Positions 47,666-56,975 are shown, counted from the stretch's first letter. The stretch is 64,000 bases of DNA from JBBECF01 sp040881945 (GCA_040881945.1 JBBECF010000176.1:1-64000); one strand, 5' to 3'. Notes: a model not told the origin generated them from the letters alone. Numbers and translations: made by a program.

Positions 47666-49378
47666 ATGGTCAAGCTGACGCGCAAGGACTACGCCGCGAT
47701 GTACGGGCCGACCACGGGCGATGCCGTGCGGCTCGGCGACACGTCGCTGCTGGCGGAGATCGAGCATGACCACGCGGTTCCGGGAGACGAGTGCCTGCAC
47801 GGCGGCGGCAAGACGTTGCGCGACGGTCTGGGGCTGGTCCCCGGCTACGACAGCGCCGCCGGTTCGCTCGACATGCTGGTCAGCAACGCGGTCGTCATCG
47901 ACCCCGTCCTCGGCGTGGTGAAGGGCGACATCGGCATCAAGGATGGCCGCATCGTGGGCGTCGGCAAGGCCGGCAACCCGGCCACCATGGACGGGGTGGA
48001 CAGGGCGCTGGTGTGCGGCGCGGCCACGACGGTGCGCGACGCCGAGGGCCTCATCGCCACGCCCGGCGGCATCGACGTGCATGTCCACTTCGACAGCGCC
48101 CAGCTCTGCGAGCACGCCATATCCTCGGGCATCACCACCATGATCGGCGGCTCGCTGGGGCCGATCACCGTCGGCATCGACTGCGGCGGGGCGTGGAACG
48201 TCGGCAAGATGCTGCAGGCTTCGGAACAGTGGCCGATCAACTTCGGCTTCCTCGGCCGCGGCAACTCGTCCAAGCCGCGCTCCCTCCTCGACCAGATCGC
48301 CGGCGGCTGCCTCGGTCTCAAGATCCACGAGGACTGGGGCGCCATGCCGGCCGTGATCGACTGTTGTCTCGCGGTGGCCGACGACCTGGATTTCCAGGTC
48401 CAACTCCACACCGACACGCTGAACGAGAGCGGCTTCCTCGAAGACACCCTGGCCGCCATCAACGCCCGTACCATCCACATGTACCATGCCGAAGGGGCCG
48501 GCGGCGGCCACGCGCCGGACATCATCCGCGTGGCCGGCGAGATGAACTGCCTGCCGTCGTCGACGAACCCGACCAATCCCTACACGGTCAATACGTTCGA
48601 CGAGCATCTCGACATGATCATGGTGTGCCACCACCTCAACCCGGCGGTCCCGGAGGACGTGGCCTTCGCCGAAAGCCGCATCCGGGCGCAGACCATCGCG
48701 GCCGAGGACGTGCTGCACGACCTCGGCGCGATCTCCATGCTCGGGTCGGACAGTCAGGGCATGGGCCGCATCAACGAGGTGATCTGCCGCATCTGGCAGC
48801 TCGCCAGCAAGATGAAGGACCAGCGCGGCCGGCTGCCGACCGAAACCACCCGGATCGGCGACAACCAGCGCATCCGGCGCTATATCGCCAAGTACACGAT
48901 CAACGCCGCGCGCACCTTCGGCATCGACGCCTATGTGGGCTCGCTGGAGCCCGGCAAGATCGCCGATCTGGTGTTGTGGCGTCCCGCATTTTTCGGCATC
49001 AAGCCGGAGCTGGTGGTCAAGGGCGGCTTCATCGTCTGGGCGGCGATGGGCGACAGCGCCGCCTCGCTGATGACCTGCGAGCCGATCGCGCTGCGCCCGC
49101 AGTGGGGCGCGTTCGGCGCCGCGCGCAACGCCTTGAGCGTCAACTTCGCGGCGCAGCTTGCGGTCGAGCGGAACGTGGCCGGGCAGCTGGGGCTCGCCAA
49201 GCCGCTGCTGCCGGCGCGCGGCACGCGCAAGCTGACCAAGCGTCACATGCTGCACAACGACGCCTGTCCCGAGATCCGCGTCAACCCGCAGACCTTCGCG
49301 GTGACGGTGGACGGCGTGCCGGCGACCTGCGAGCCGGCCAAGGTGCTGCCGCTGGCGCAGCGCTATATGCTGCGATGA
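47666..49378 (+). CDS. ureC: Urease alpha subunit UreC
   Basis: Catalytic subunit hydrolysing urea to ammonia and carbamate at a dinickel site. 570 residues, full length. Carbamylated Lys219 in CLGLKIHEDWGAMPAVID; nickel ligands in GGIDVHVHFDSAQLCEHA, in the HTDTLNESGF block, and Asp in AISMLGSDSQGMGRINEV; the mobile-flap Cys/His region is VMVCHHLNP-like (MVCHHLNPAVPEDVAFAESR). Starts 3 bases after the AB fusion and overlaps ureG by four bases (ATGA). Confidence 0.97.
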   Translation: MVKLTRKDYAAMYGPTTGDAVRLGDTSLLAEIEHDHAVPGDECLHGGGKTLRDGLGLVPGYDSAAGSLDMLVSNAVVIDPVLGVVKGDIGIKDGRIVGVGKAGNPATMDGVDRALVCGAATTVRDAEGLIATPGGIDVHVHFDSAQLCEHAISSGITTMIGGSLGPITVGIDCGGAWNVGKMLQASEQWPINFGFLGRGNSSKPRSLLDQIAGGCLGLKIHEDWGAMPAVIDCCLAVADDLDFQVQLHTDTLNESGFLEDTLAAINARTIHMYHAEGAGGGHAPDIIRVAGEMNCLPSSTNPTNPYTVNTFDEHLDMIMVCHHLNPAVPEDVAFAESRIRAQTIAAEDVLHDLGAISMLGSDSQGMGRINEVICRIWQLASKMKDQRGRLPTETTRIGDNQRIRRYIAKYTINAARTFGIDAYVGSLEPGKIADLVLWRPAFFGIKPELVVKGGFIVWAAMGDSAASLMTCEPIALRPQWGAFGAARNALSVNFAAQLAVERNVAGQLGLAKPLLPARGTRKLTKRHMLHNDACPEIRVNPQTFAVTVDGVPATCEPAKVLPLAQRYMLR

Positions 49379-50010
49379 GCGAGGCGCTGACGCGGGCCCA
49401 GCCCGGTGCGGCCCGGGTCGGCGTGGGCGGGCCGGTCGGTTCCGGCAAGACGGCGCTGATCGAACGGCTGATCCCGCGCTTCATGGCGCGCGGAACCGAA
49501 CTGGCGGTGGTGACCAACGACCTCGTCACCAAGGAGGACGCGGAACGGTTGCAGCGCAGCGGCCTGATCGCGCCGGACCGCGTGATGGCGGTGGAGACCG
49601 GCGCCTGCCCGCACACCGCCATCCGCGAGGACCCGACGCTCAATATCGAGGCGGCGGACCTGCTGGAGCGGCGCTTCGGCAACCTCGACCTGATCCTGAT
49701 CGAAAGCGGCGGCGACAACCTCGCCTCGACCTTTTCGCTCGACCTCGTGGACTACTGGATGTTCGTGATCGACGTCGCCGAAGGCGACGACATTCCGCGC
49801 AAACGCGGGCCCGGCGTGGTGCGGTGCGACCTGTTGGTCATCAACAAGATCGACCTTGCGCCCTATGTGGACGTCGACCTCGATCGCTTGGTTCGCGAGG
49901 CGGACGAGGTGCGGGGCGGGCGGCCGATCCTGCTCACGAACTGCCGAACCGGGGAAGGCGTCGACGCGGTCGTCGAACGGGTCGCCCGCGACGTGCTGTT
50001 CGACCAGTGA
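49375..50010 (+). CDS. ureG: Urease accessory GTPase UreG
   Basis: 211 residues, SIMIBI-class GTPase that powers nickel insertion with UreD, UreF and UreE. P-loop GVGGPVGSGKTALIERLI, switch segments AVVTNDLVTKEDAERL and VMAVETGACPHTAIREDPTL (CPH metal motif), LILIESGGDNLASTFS and the G4 motif LVINKIDLAPYV. Overlaps ureC at its start and ureD at its end. Confidence 0.96.
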   Translation: MSEALTRAQPGAARVGVGGPVGSGKTALIERLIPRFMARGTELAVVTNDLVTKEDAERLQRSGLIAPDRVMAVETGACPHTAIREDPTLNIEAADLLERRFGNLDLILIESGGDNLASTFSLDLVDYWMFVIDVAEGDDIPRKRGPGVVRCDLLVINKIDLAPYVDVDLDRLVREADEVRGGRPILLTNCRTGEGVDAVVERVARDVLFDQ

Positions 50011-50897
50011 CGCGCCTGGCCGAATACCCGCGCCCGGGCGGTGCGGCGGTGGCAAAGATCGGTCCGCCGGAAGAAGCGGGCCGCATCGACGTTGGATTTG
50101 CGTGTACCGAGGACGGCCGCACCTATCTCGACCGGCAGTTCGCGAGCTATCCCTTCCATCTCTGCCGCCCGCACTACTTTGCCGGCGATCCGCCCGGCAT
50201 GGCCACGCTGTATCTACAGTCCTGCTCCGGCGGGATTTACAAGGGAGACCGGCTGCGCGCGCATATCGTCGCGGGGGACGGTGCGCAGGCGCATGTCACG
50301 ACGCAGGCCGCGACGATCGTTCACGACGGCGAGGGCGAAGACGCGATTCAGGAGACCGTGCTCGAGGCCCGCGCCGGATCGCATCTCGAATACGTCCCCG
50401 ATCCTTTGGTCCTGTTCCCCGGGGCGTCTTTGTCGACCCGCCTGTGGGCGCGGGTGCACGAGCGCGCCGCGCTCGTCCTCGGCGACTCGTTCATCCCGCA
50501 CGACCCGGCCGGCCGTGGCCGCATGTTCGACCGCCTCGACGCCGAAATCCGGGTCGAGAACGAAGACGGCCGCCTGCTCGCACGGGACCGGTTCGAGCTG
50601 CGCGGAAGCCTGCTCGCGGCGGCCCTGCCGGGCATCAACGGGGCGTTCATGGCCCAGGGGACCGTGTTCGTCGTCGGCTGGACCGCGTCGGCGAAGGCGA
50701 CGGCCGCGGCGCTGCGCGAGGCGCTGGAAGGCATCGGCGATATCTATGCCGGGGCATCGACCCTACCGAACGGCTGCGGCGCGGTCGCGCGCCTGTTGGC
50801 CGCGGACGGCGTCGCCCTGCGTGCGGGGATGGGGGCGGCCTGGGCGGCGGCGCGCAGGTCGCTCGTCGGCGGCACGCCGGCGCCGCGCCGGAAGTGA
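50007..50897 (+). CDS. ureD: Urease accessory protein UreD
   Basis: 296 residues (UreD/UreH), scaffold binding apo-urease and UreF-UreG. Starts at GTG overlapping ureG by four bases. Blocks: TLYLQSCSGGIYKGDRLRAH, AHVTTQAATIVHDGEGEDAI, YVPDPLVLFPGASLSTRLWA and LVLGDSFIPHDPAGRG(R). The order E-F-AB-C-G-D differs from the widespread DABCEFG, which suggests that this cluster was reshuffled or belongs to a less common lineage of operons. Confidence 0.92.
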   Translation: MTRLAEYPRPGGAAVAKIGPPEEAGRIDVGFACTEDGRTYLDRQFASYPFHLCRPHYFAGDPPGMATLYLQSCSGGIYKGDRLRAHIVAGDGAQAHVTTQAATIVHDGEGEDAIQETVLEARAGSHLEYVPDPLVLFPGASLSTRLWARVHERAALVLGDSFIPHDPAGRGRMFDRLDAEIRVENEDGRLLARDRFELRGSLLAAALPGINGAFMAQGTVFVVGWTASAKATAAALREALEGIGDIYAGASTLPNGCGAVARLLAADGVALRAGMGAAWAAARRSLVGGTPAPRRK

Positions 50898-51150
50898 GAG
50901 CACGGGGAGCCGGCGATCTCGGCCGACCGCTTTCCCCGGTTCCACGCCGCGTCTCGCTTGCAACCGACCCCGTTCCCTCGGTCGCCGGCGTTAACCAAGT
51001 GCCGGGCGGGCCGGCAAGGGCCGCGACCCGGCCGTCGTTTTCCGACGCCAGGGGGCCTTGGGGCCGGTATAGTCTCGTCCGTGGGCGTTCGAGGGCAACC
51101 GAGAGGACCGGTCGCCCAGTCGCCGGCAGGCCGATCGACCGGACATCGAG

Positions 51151-51915
51151 ATGGATACGCGCAACCCTACCCCGTGGCTTTCCGACGGAGAGCACCGCGA
51201 TTGCCGGAACTGCCTGGCGCGGCAGATGTCGGTCTGCGCGAATATCGACCAGGTGGGACTGGCGAAGCTGCAGGAAATTTCCCGCCCGGCCCTGTTCACC
51301 AAGGGCCGCGTGGTGTTCGAGCAGGACAGCCCGCTCGACTACGTCTTCCTGATCACCGGCGGGATGGTGAAGCTCTTTCGCCTGCTGGCCGACGGGGGCA
51401 GGCAGGTCACGGGGTTCCTCGGGCCGGGCGACCTGCTCGGCGGCATCAAGCGCAGCGCCGGCGCCTATTGCACGGCGCAGGCGATCGTGGACGTCACGGC
51501 TTGCGTCTTTCCGCGGGCGGGCTTCCTGCGCCTGCTGCAGGAATACCCGGACCTATGTTTCTCCTTGCTGATCACGGCGACCGACGAGATCGAGGCGCAC
51601 AACGACCACATCATCCTGCTCGGCCACCGGCGGGTGCCGCAACGGCTGGCGGCGTTTCTCCTCGTCTTGGGGCACCGGTGGAAGACCAATGGCGCCGACG
51701 GGACGGTGGTGCAGCTTCCCATGGCGCGCTCCGACATCGCCGATTATCTCGGCCTGACCATCGAGACGGTCAGCCGCGCCTTCGCCGAGTTCAAGCGGTT
51801 GGGCTACATCGCCCTGCCGAAGACCAGCCAGGCGGTGCTGCTCAACCTTCCCGCGCTCTACGAGCTGGCGGGATTCGAGGATATGCCGACGCCCCGGGTC
51901 TCCCTCGGCCTCTGA
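51151..51915 (+). CDS. FNR-type Crp-family regulator with [4Fe-4S] motif
   Basis: 254 residues, oxygen- or NO-sensing transcription factor of the FnrN/FnrL type. Cluster ligands C18, C21 and C29 (CX2CX7C: CRNCLARQMSVC) plus C107 or C118 are present. Effector beta barrel (GRVVFEQDSPLDYVFLITGG, MVKLFRLLADGGRQVTGFLG), dimer helix, and HTH with RSDIADYLGLTIETVSRAF, whose Glu-Ser-Arg set reads TTGAT half-sites. The site upstream of nirK fits that recognition. It lies 253 bases after ureD and is probably separately expressed. Confidence 0.9.
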   Translation: MDTRNPTPWLSDGEHRDCRNCLARQMSVCANIDQVGLAKLQEISRPALFTKGRVVFEQDSPLDYVFLITGGMVKLFRLLADGGRQVTGFLGPGDLLGGIKRSAGAYCTAQAIVDVTACVFPRAGFLRLLQEYPDLCFSLLITATDEIEAHNDHIILLGHRRVPQRLAAFLLVLGHRWKTNGADGTVVQLPMARSDIADYLGLTIETVSRAFAEFKRLGYIALPKTSQAVLLNLPALYELAGFEDMPTPRVSLGL

Positions 51916-51919
51916 TCGA

Positions 51920-52954
51920 CTACGGGGTCGCGTCGTCGGGCTTGCGCGCCCCGGCGCGGCGAAGCTCGTCGGCGTATTTCTCGCACGGATCCTCGTCGTC
52001 CGCGCGCGGCGTGAACCAGACGAAGTCGAAGGGCGCGACCGCGGCGTCGAATTTGGCGGCGTAGGCGGCCGGGTCGGTCCACCCATCCTCGACTTCCACC
52101 AGCCCGACGGTCGCGATGCCGCGTCCGGGCGCCAGTCGGCGCAGGTGCCAGGGCACGCCATGATCCATACGGACGTGGCCGCCGCCGGCGATCAGCACCG
52201 CGCCGTCCCGTTCCGGCAGCCGCGCGCCGTCGATCACGACCCCGGCCATGACCGCGTCCTTGGCCGTCTGCACGGCGATCATCGGTGCGATCATCGGCTC
52301 GGGCAGTTGGTTGCAGTGGCTGTCGGCGATTTCCGTTTGCATCCGCGCCGTCGCCTCCGCCGGCAACGCTTGGTCGAGGCCGAGCGCCGCGACCCGATCG
52401 GCGCCGAGCGCCGCGACGCCCTGCCGGGCGATCTCGCGCACCGTGTGCCGCGGCAGGCTGGCCGCCAGGATCGGGGCGCCGGCGGCGAGCGCCGCCTCGG
52501 CGATCGGTTGATAGAGGGCCCAGGCCGGCCAGCCGGTCTCCGCCCAGCCGACGGCCTCGCCGAGGCCGGCGGCGTCGCGCGGATGGGCGTCGAGGTAGTG
52601 GTCGAGGCGGTCCTGCTGGTCGGTCGTGAACATCTCGAACGCTACCGCCGGTCGCCGGCCGCGCTCGATCAGCGCGCTCAGCAGCCAGGCTTGGATGCGG
52701 TGGTGGTCGGCGTTGTCGTGCTTTTCGCCGATCAGCACGAAGGGCGCCCGCGCGAGCGCCGCCGCGACCGCCTCGGCTCCGGCATAGGCGGCCTCGGACG
52801 GTTGCCAGATCTCACCCGCCAGGGGATGGTCGCCGCCGGACGGCGACAGCCACGGCGGCCCCGGCGCCTCGGCCGCCGCCGGCGCGTTCGCCTCGGCGAG
52901 ACCAAGACCGAGGAGCACGGCCAAGGCCGGCGCAAGGCCGTTGCTTATTGCCAT
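51920..52954 (-). CDS. ChaN-like / DUF399 family lipoprotein or periplasmic protein
   Basis: About 344 residues with an N-terminal signal-like segment (GLAPALAVLLGLGLAEANAP, no clear lipobox Cys). The ChaN family core is VLIGEKHDNADHHRIQAWLL, VAFEMFTTDQQDRLDHYLDA, ALAAGAPILAASLPRHTVRE and AGGGHVRMDHGVPWHL, of which the His residues may bind heme or iron. Family members are linked to heme or iron handling in the envelope; substrate unproven. A start five codons earlier is possible. It converges on the FNR gene with a 4-base gap. Confidence 0.78.
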   Translation of the reverse strand: MAISNGLAPALAVLLGLGLAEANAPAAAEAPGPPWLSPSGGDHPLAGEIWQPSEAAYAGAEAVAAALARAPFVLIGEKHDNADHHRIQAWLLSALIERGRRPAVAFEMFTTDQQDRLDHYLDAHPRDAAGLGEAVGWAETGWPAWALYQPIAEAALAAGAPILAASLPRHTVREIARQGVAALGADRVAALGLDQALPAEATARMQTEIADSHCNQLPEPMIAPMIAVQTAKDAVMAGVVIDGARLPERDGAVLIAGGGHVRMDHGVPWHLRRLAPGRGIATVGLVEVEDGWTDPAAYAAKFDAAVAPFDFVWFTPRADDEDPCEKYADELRRAGARKPDDATP

Positions 52955-53197
52955 CGGCGGCGGTCCCATATGGGCACGGGCGAGGCGCCGCCCGCATCCT
53001 GCGGCGCCGCTTCGTCACGGTGAGCTTCCCGGATCGACCGTAAGGCGTCAAGCGGTCGCCCGGACTCGCTGCCGCCGAGCGATCGGCCGAGTTTCAGGCA
53101 CGGACCAAAAGCGGCTAGACTATGGGCAACGCGGTCGCGCCCCCGTCGAGTTGGCGCGTGGCTCGTATCGTCGCGGCAAGGAGGCCGGCAGCACCCG

Positions 53198-54184
53198 ATG
53201 GATCGTGGCGAGATACGGCTGTTCGCGCTCGGCCCCGAGCGCGGCTTCGGCGAACGGGTCGCCCGCGGCCTCGGGATCGCGCTTAGCGAGCATGAGGATC
53301 GGGACTTCGAGGATGGCGAGCACAAATCACGCCCGCTCGTGAATGTGCGCGGCTGCGACGCGTTCGTGGTGCAGTCGCTCTACGCCGACCCGCGGCAGAG
53401 CGTCAACGACAAGCTGTGCCGCCTGCTGTTCTTCATCGGCGCCCTGTGCGACGCCGATGCGGCGCGCGTGACCGCGGTCGTTCCCTACCTCTGTTACGCG
53501 CGCAAGGACAGGAAGACGAAGTCCCGCGACCCGGTGACGACGCGCTACGTCGCCGCCCTGTTCGAGGCGGTCGGCACCGACCGCGTGGTCACCCTCGACG
53601 TGCACAACCTCGCCGCCTACCAGAACGCCTTCCGCTGCCACACGGAGCATCTGGAGGCGCGGCCGCTGTTCGTCGCCGCCCTGGCGCCGCTGCTCGGCAA
53701 CGAGGCGCTGGTCGTGGTCTCGCCCGACGTCGGCGGCGTCAAGCGGGCGAAGCACTTCCGTGACGCGCTCAGCCGCAGGCTGGGGACGGCGGTCCCTGTC
53801 GCCTTCATGGAGAAGCAGCGCAGCGCCGGCGTGGTATCCGGCGAGCTCCTGGTCGGCGACGTCGGCGACCGGGCGGCCGTGCTCATCGACGACCTGATCG
53901 GCACCGGCACGACGCTGCGTCGCGCGGCCCGCGCCTGCCGCGAGCGCGGCGCGCTGAAGATCTACGCCGCGGCCTCGCACGGGCTGTTCGTCGGCGACGC
54001 CGCCGAGGTCGTGGCCGACCCGGTGTTCGAGAAGGTGCTCGTGACCGACACGGTCCCGCCGTTCCGCCTGCCGCCCGGCCTTGTCGCCGAAAAGCTGCTC
54101 GTGCTCGACGCGGCGCCGCTCTTCGCCGAGGCCATAAAACGAATCCATGCCGGCGGCTCGATCGTCGAGCTGCTGGAGGCGTGA
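53198..54184 (+). CDS. Ribose-phosphate pyrophosphokinase-like protein
   Basis: 328 residues with the phosphoribosyl-pyrophosphate synthetase fold in tandem: N-domain (FEDGEHKSRPLVNVRGCDAF, VQSLYADPRQSVNDKLCRLL, PYLCYARKDRKTKSRDPVTT) and C-domain (VVVSPDVGGVKRAKHFRDAL, FMEKQRSAGVVSG, LIDDLIGTGTTLRRAA, the PRPP loop). It differs from the housekeeping Prs in length and in several catalytic blocks, and looks like a second, archaeal-like or divergent isoform. Physiological role is therefore unclear; PRPP production from ribose 5-phosphate and ATP is the probable activity. Confidence 0.85.
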   Translation: MDRGEIRLFALGPERGFGERVARGLGIALSEHEDRDFEDGEHKSRPLVNVRGCDAFVVQSLYADPRQSVNDKLCRLLFFIGALCDADAARVTAVVPYLCYARKDRKTKSRDPVTTRYVAALFEAVGTDRVVTLDVHNLAAYQNAFRCHTEHLEARPLFVAALAPLLGNEALVVVSPDVGGVKRAKHFRDALSRRLGTAVPVAFMEKQRSAGVVSGELLVGDVGDRAAVLIDDLIGTGTTLRRAARACRERGALKIYAAASHGLFVGDAAEVVADPVFEKVLVTDTVPPFRLPPGLVAEKLLVLDAAPLFAEAIKRIHAGGSIVELLEA

Positions 54185-54192
54185 ACGAGGGG

Positions 54193-55230
54193 TTACGGCA
54201 GCGCCTCGGCGTAGCCCTCGGCCAGGCGCAGATAGGCCGCGGCGCGGTTGGTCCATTGGGCACGGTCGCGCGGCGCCGGCTCGTCCAGGTGCCAGATCGC
54301 GATCTTGGCGCGCAGGCAGGCGCGGAAGCATTTGTAGAACCGAAGCAACGGCGCCGGCGGCTCGTCCCCGGTCACGCGGCCATAGGTGTCGAGGAACAGT
54401 TGCCCCACGGCGGGCGCGTTCAGACGGTCGCACTCCATGGCGAGATAGGCGAGCTCGTCGGCGGGGTCGAGAATCCTGAAGGCCCGGTTGAATTCCAGGC
54501 AGTCCACGATCACCGGCTGCGGGCCGAGATAGATGTGCTCGGGGCGCAGGTCGCCATGGGCCTCGACGATGCGCCGCTCCCGCACGCGACGATCGAGGAC
54601 CTCGCTCCTCCCTTCAAGGAAGCGGAGCTGCGCCGCGGTGGCGCGCTCCAACGGCGCCGCCGGCAGCCCGAATTCCGGCCGCAGCAGGTCGCGGTGACTT
54701 CCCTCGATACCCGCGGCGAAGCCGCGCCGGTAATCGGCGGGGGCCACTTCGACCGGCGGCGCCCGCCGATAGAACTCGGCTAGAAGAATCGTCGCCCGGC
54801 GCAGCTCCGCTTCGTCGAGAGTCCCGGTCTCGATCGCGCGGTCGAGCCGCACCGCCTCCGGCAGGCGGCGCATCTTCACCAGCCAATCGACCGGAACCCC
54901 GGCGCCGCCGAGCCGCAGCCCGTCGGCGGCATCGCCGACCAGCGGCACGAGGTCGAGGTAGACCTCCGGCGCCAGGCGGCGGTTCAGCCGGATCTCCTCC
55001 TCCGAGTTTCGGCGCCGCGCCTCGACCGTGCCGTAGTCGAGGTAGTCGTAGCGGACCGGCTTCTTCAGCTTGTACGCGTAACGGTCGGTGAGGAAGACCC
55101 ACGACATATGGGTCTCCACCGTTTCGACGCGCCGCGGGCGCTCCGGATAGGCCTCCGGTCGCTTGAGGAATTCGACCTTCGCCTCGATCGGAACGCGCGG
55201 GCTGCGAGGATCGGTCGGCTCCGACGGCAT
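54193..55230 (-). CDS. Aminoglycoside-phosphotransferase-like kinase (COG2187)
   Basis: 345 residues of the APH/ChoK-type kinase fold, in the uncharacterised group of alphaproteobacterial proteins. Visible: the RVETVETHMSWVFLTDRYAY and KLKKPVRYDYLDYG N-lobe (Lys), the catalytic loop VEAHGDLRPEHIYLGP (HGDLRPEH) and the DCLEFNRAFRILDPADELAY metal segment. Not an antibiotic-resistance gene by context; substrate unknown. Some relatives are fused to a P-loop AAA domain; here the kinase stands alone. It lies downstream of the CPBP protease, 2 bases apart on the same strand. Confidence 0.8.
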   Translation of the reverse strand: MPSEPTDPRSPRVPIEAKVEFLKRPEAYPERPRRVETVETHMSWVFLTDRYAYKLKKPVRYDYLDYGTVEARRRNSEEEIRLNRRLAPEVYLDLVPLVGDAADGLRLGGAGVPVDWLVKMRRLPEAVRLDRAIETGTLDEAELRRATILLAEFYRRAPPVEVAPADYRRGFAAGIEGSHRDLLRPEFGLPAAPLERATAAQLRFLEGRSEVLDRRVRERRIVEAHGDLRPEHIYLGPQPVIVDCLEFNRAFRILDPADELAYLAMECDRLNAPAVGQLFLDTYGRVTGDEPPAPLLRFYKCFRACLRAKIAIWHLDEPAPRDRAQWTNRAAAYLRLAEGYAEALP

Positions 55231-55232
55231 CC

Positions 55233-56009
55233 TCACTCCAGCGGCACGCCGAGGGCGAGCGCCAGGTACAGCCCGAGCGCCATCGCCGCGTTGAAGGTGC
55301 CGTGCAGGACGATGCTCGGCCACAACGATCCGCTCCTCTCGTAGACCAGGGCGAGGACGACGCCGAGCACCGCGATCGCCGGTATCAGGACCGGGATGCC
55401 GTGCAGCACCGAGAAGGCGAATGCGCTGCCGAGCGCCGACGCCGGCACGTTCCAGCGGCGGCGCAGCCAGCCATAGAGCAGCCCGCGGAACGTCGTCTCC
55501 TCGGCGATCGGCACGACCAGCCCGGTCACGAGCAGGACCCCGATCAGCCCGGACCATGAGAAGCCGTAGGGGGCGAGCAGCTGGAGCTGCGGGTTGCGCA
55601 GCGGCTCGCCGGCCAGCTCCTGCATGGTCAGGTTGAGCAGGCCGGTGACCAGGATCACGAGAAGGGCGAGGCCCGCGGCGCCGACGACCCAGCTCCGCGC
55701 GGCCGGCTGGAACCCGAGCGCCGCCCAGCCGACGCCGCGCCGCCGCACCACGGCCAGATAGACCGCGGCGAGCAGGACCGCGCTCTGCAGGACGAGGAAG
55801 AGCAGGACGACCCAGACGGAACGCAACGGCCATGGGACGAGGAGGCCGAGCAGGAAGGTCGACCCGAATCCCAGGGCGAGGACGAGCAGCAGATCGCGGC
55901 CGCGCACCGCAAGGGCCCGCTGTGGCGCCTTTGCCTCGTCGGCTTGCGCCTTCTCGAATGCTGTATCCACGGCGCGCTCAAGCTGCGCGGTTCCGCCGGC
56001 GGCGTCCAC
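55233..56009 (-). CDS. CPBP family intramembrane metalloprotease
   Basis: 258 residues, about seven or eight membrane helices. CPBP (Abi, CAAX protease-like) motifs: VPIAEETTFRGLLYGWLRRR with EExxxR, FAFSVLHGIPVLIPAI and IVLHGTFNAAMALGL, with the His residues needed for metal binding. The N-terminal 40 residues are cytoplasmic. Function in bacteria varies (bacteriocin self-immunity, signalling, membrane protein processing) and cannot be read here. No bacteriocin or two-component gene is adjacent. Confidence 0.85.
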   Translation of the reverse strand: MDAAGGTAQLERAVDTAFEKAQADEAKAPQRALAVRGRDLLLVLALGFGSTFLLGLLVPWPLRSVWVVLLFLVLQSAVLLAAVYLAVVRRRGVGWAALGFQPAARSWVVGAAGLALLVILVTGLLNLTMQELAGEPLRNPQLQLLAPYGFSWSGLIGVLLVTGLVVPIAEETTFRGLLYGWLRRRWNVPASALGSAFAFSVLHGIPVLIPAIAVLGVVLALVYERSGSLWPSIVLHGTFNAAMALGLYLALALGVPLE

Positions 56010-56039
56010 CGTAATCTCAGGGCGGCCTGCGCCAGACCG

Positions 56040-56975
56040 TCACGCTGCCGAAACCGGCGTAGCGGCGGGCGCCGCGCCCGACAGGCAGAGGTCGAGGCAG
56101 CGGCGCAATGGCGCCTCGCGCGCCGCCGGCACGGCCGTGCCGTGGCAGGCCGCGAGCGGTCCGCCGCCCGGCACGGGCGCGCCGGCGGCGTCGTAGCCCG
56201 TCGCGTTGAAGCGCCATTGCCGGCGGGTCGCCTTGAGCACGCCGACATGGCAGCCGTCGCCGTCGCACACGGCGCAGAGATCGGCGCGCAGGGGGACGAG
56301 GCGCAGCCGCGCCGTCTCCGGCGGCCCCGCGACGGCGACGAAGCGCAGACCCGGGCCGGGCGGCGCGAACAGGGTGGAGAGCGGCGCGAAGCTGCGCCGG
56401 TGATGCGGCGTTGCGCCGAGGCGCAGCAGCCCCAGATAGTGCTCGTCGGTGCCGTAGCCCATGTTGCTCTCCCAGCCGTAGCCGGGATAGCGTCGGGCGA
56501 GGCGGCGCATCAGGCGGTCGCGCGCGACCTTCGCGACGACCGATCCGGCCGCGATCGACAGGCATTTCCGGTCGCCGCCGACCACGGTCCGGGTCGGGCA
56601 GGGCAGGGCCGGCGCGCGGTTGCCGTCGATCAGCGCGGCATCGACCGCGAGGCGCAGCGCCGCCACCGCGCGGCTCATCGCCAGCAGGGTGGCATTGAGG
56701 ATATTGATCCGGTCGATGGCCGCCGCGCCGGCGGCGGCGACGCCGATTCGGGCGACGGCGCGAATGCGCGCGTCGAACCGCTCGCGTTCCGCCGCGGAGA
56801 GCAGCTTCGAATCGGTCAGGCCGGCAAGCGCCGGATCGGCCATCGCCCACTCCGGCAGCACCACGGCGGCGGCGACCACCGGCCCGGCGAGGGGCGCGCG
56901 CCCGGCCTCGTCGATGCCGGCGACGACGCCGCCCATCGCCTGTTCCAGGCGCATGTCGGGGACTGGCCGGGTCAT
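56040..56975 (-). CDS. rnhB: Ribonuclease HII with C-terminal extension
   Basis: 311 residues. The RNase HII catalytic domain (about 15-205) has GIDEAGRAPLAGPVVAAAVV (first Asp-Glu), DSKLLSAAERERFDARIRAV, GDRKCLSIAAGSVVAKVARD and GYGWESNMGYGTDEHYLGL, cutting 5' of ribonucleotides in DNA. Family members normally end near residue 200-220, but this one continues for about 100 residues (RLRLVPLRADLCAVCDGDGC, then Pro/Ala-rich to the end) with a Cys cluster that looks like a possible metal site. Whether the extension is a functional domain is unknown. ATG at 56975; a Met 7 codons later is an alternative. Confidence 0.9.
   Translation of the reverse strand: MTRPVPDMRLEQAMGGVVAGIDEAGRAPLAGPVVAAAVVLPEWAMADPALAGLTDSKLLSAAERERFDARIRAVARIGVAAAGAAAIDRINILNATLLAMSRAVAALRLAVDAALIDGNRAPALPCPTRTVVGGDRKCLSIAAGSVVAKVARDRLMRRLARRYPGYGWESNMGYGTDEHYLGLLRLGATPHHRRSFAPLSTLFAPPGPGLRFVAVAGPPETARLRLVPLRADLCAVCDGDGCHVGVLKATRRQWRFNATGYDAAGAPVPGGGPLAACHGTAVPAAREAPLRRCLDLCLSGAAPAATPVSAA

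Noticed and set aside
46757..49255. An 832-codon minus-strand frame opposite the urease genes
   Set aside because: Antisense of ureF, ureAB and ureC; no domain, and urease motifs are complete on the other strand.
54193..55230. Aminoglycoside resistance kinase
   Set aside because: The fold is APH-like, but the sequence belongs to a broad uncharacterised group and the context is housekeeping, so resistance is not supported.
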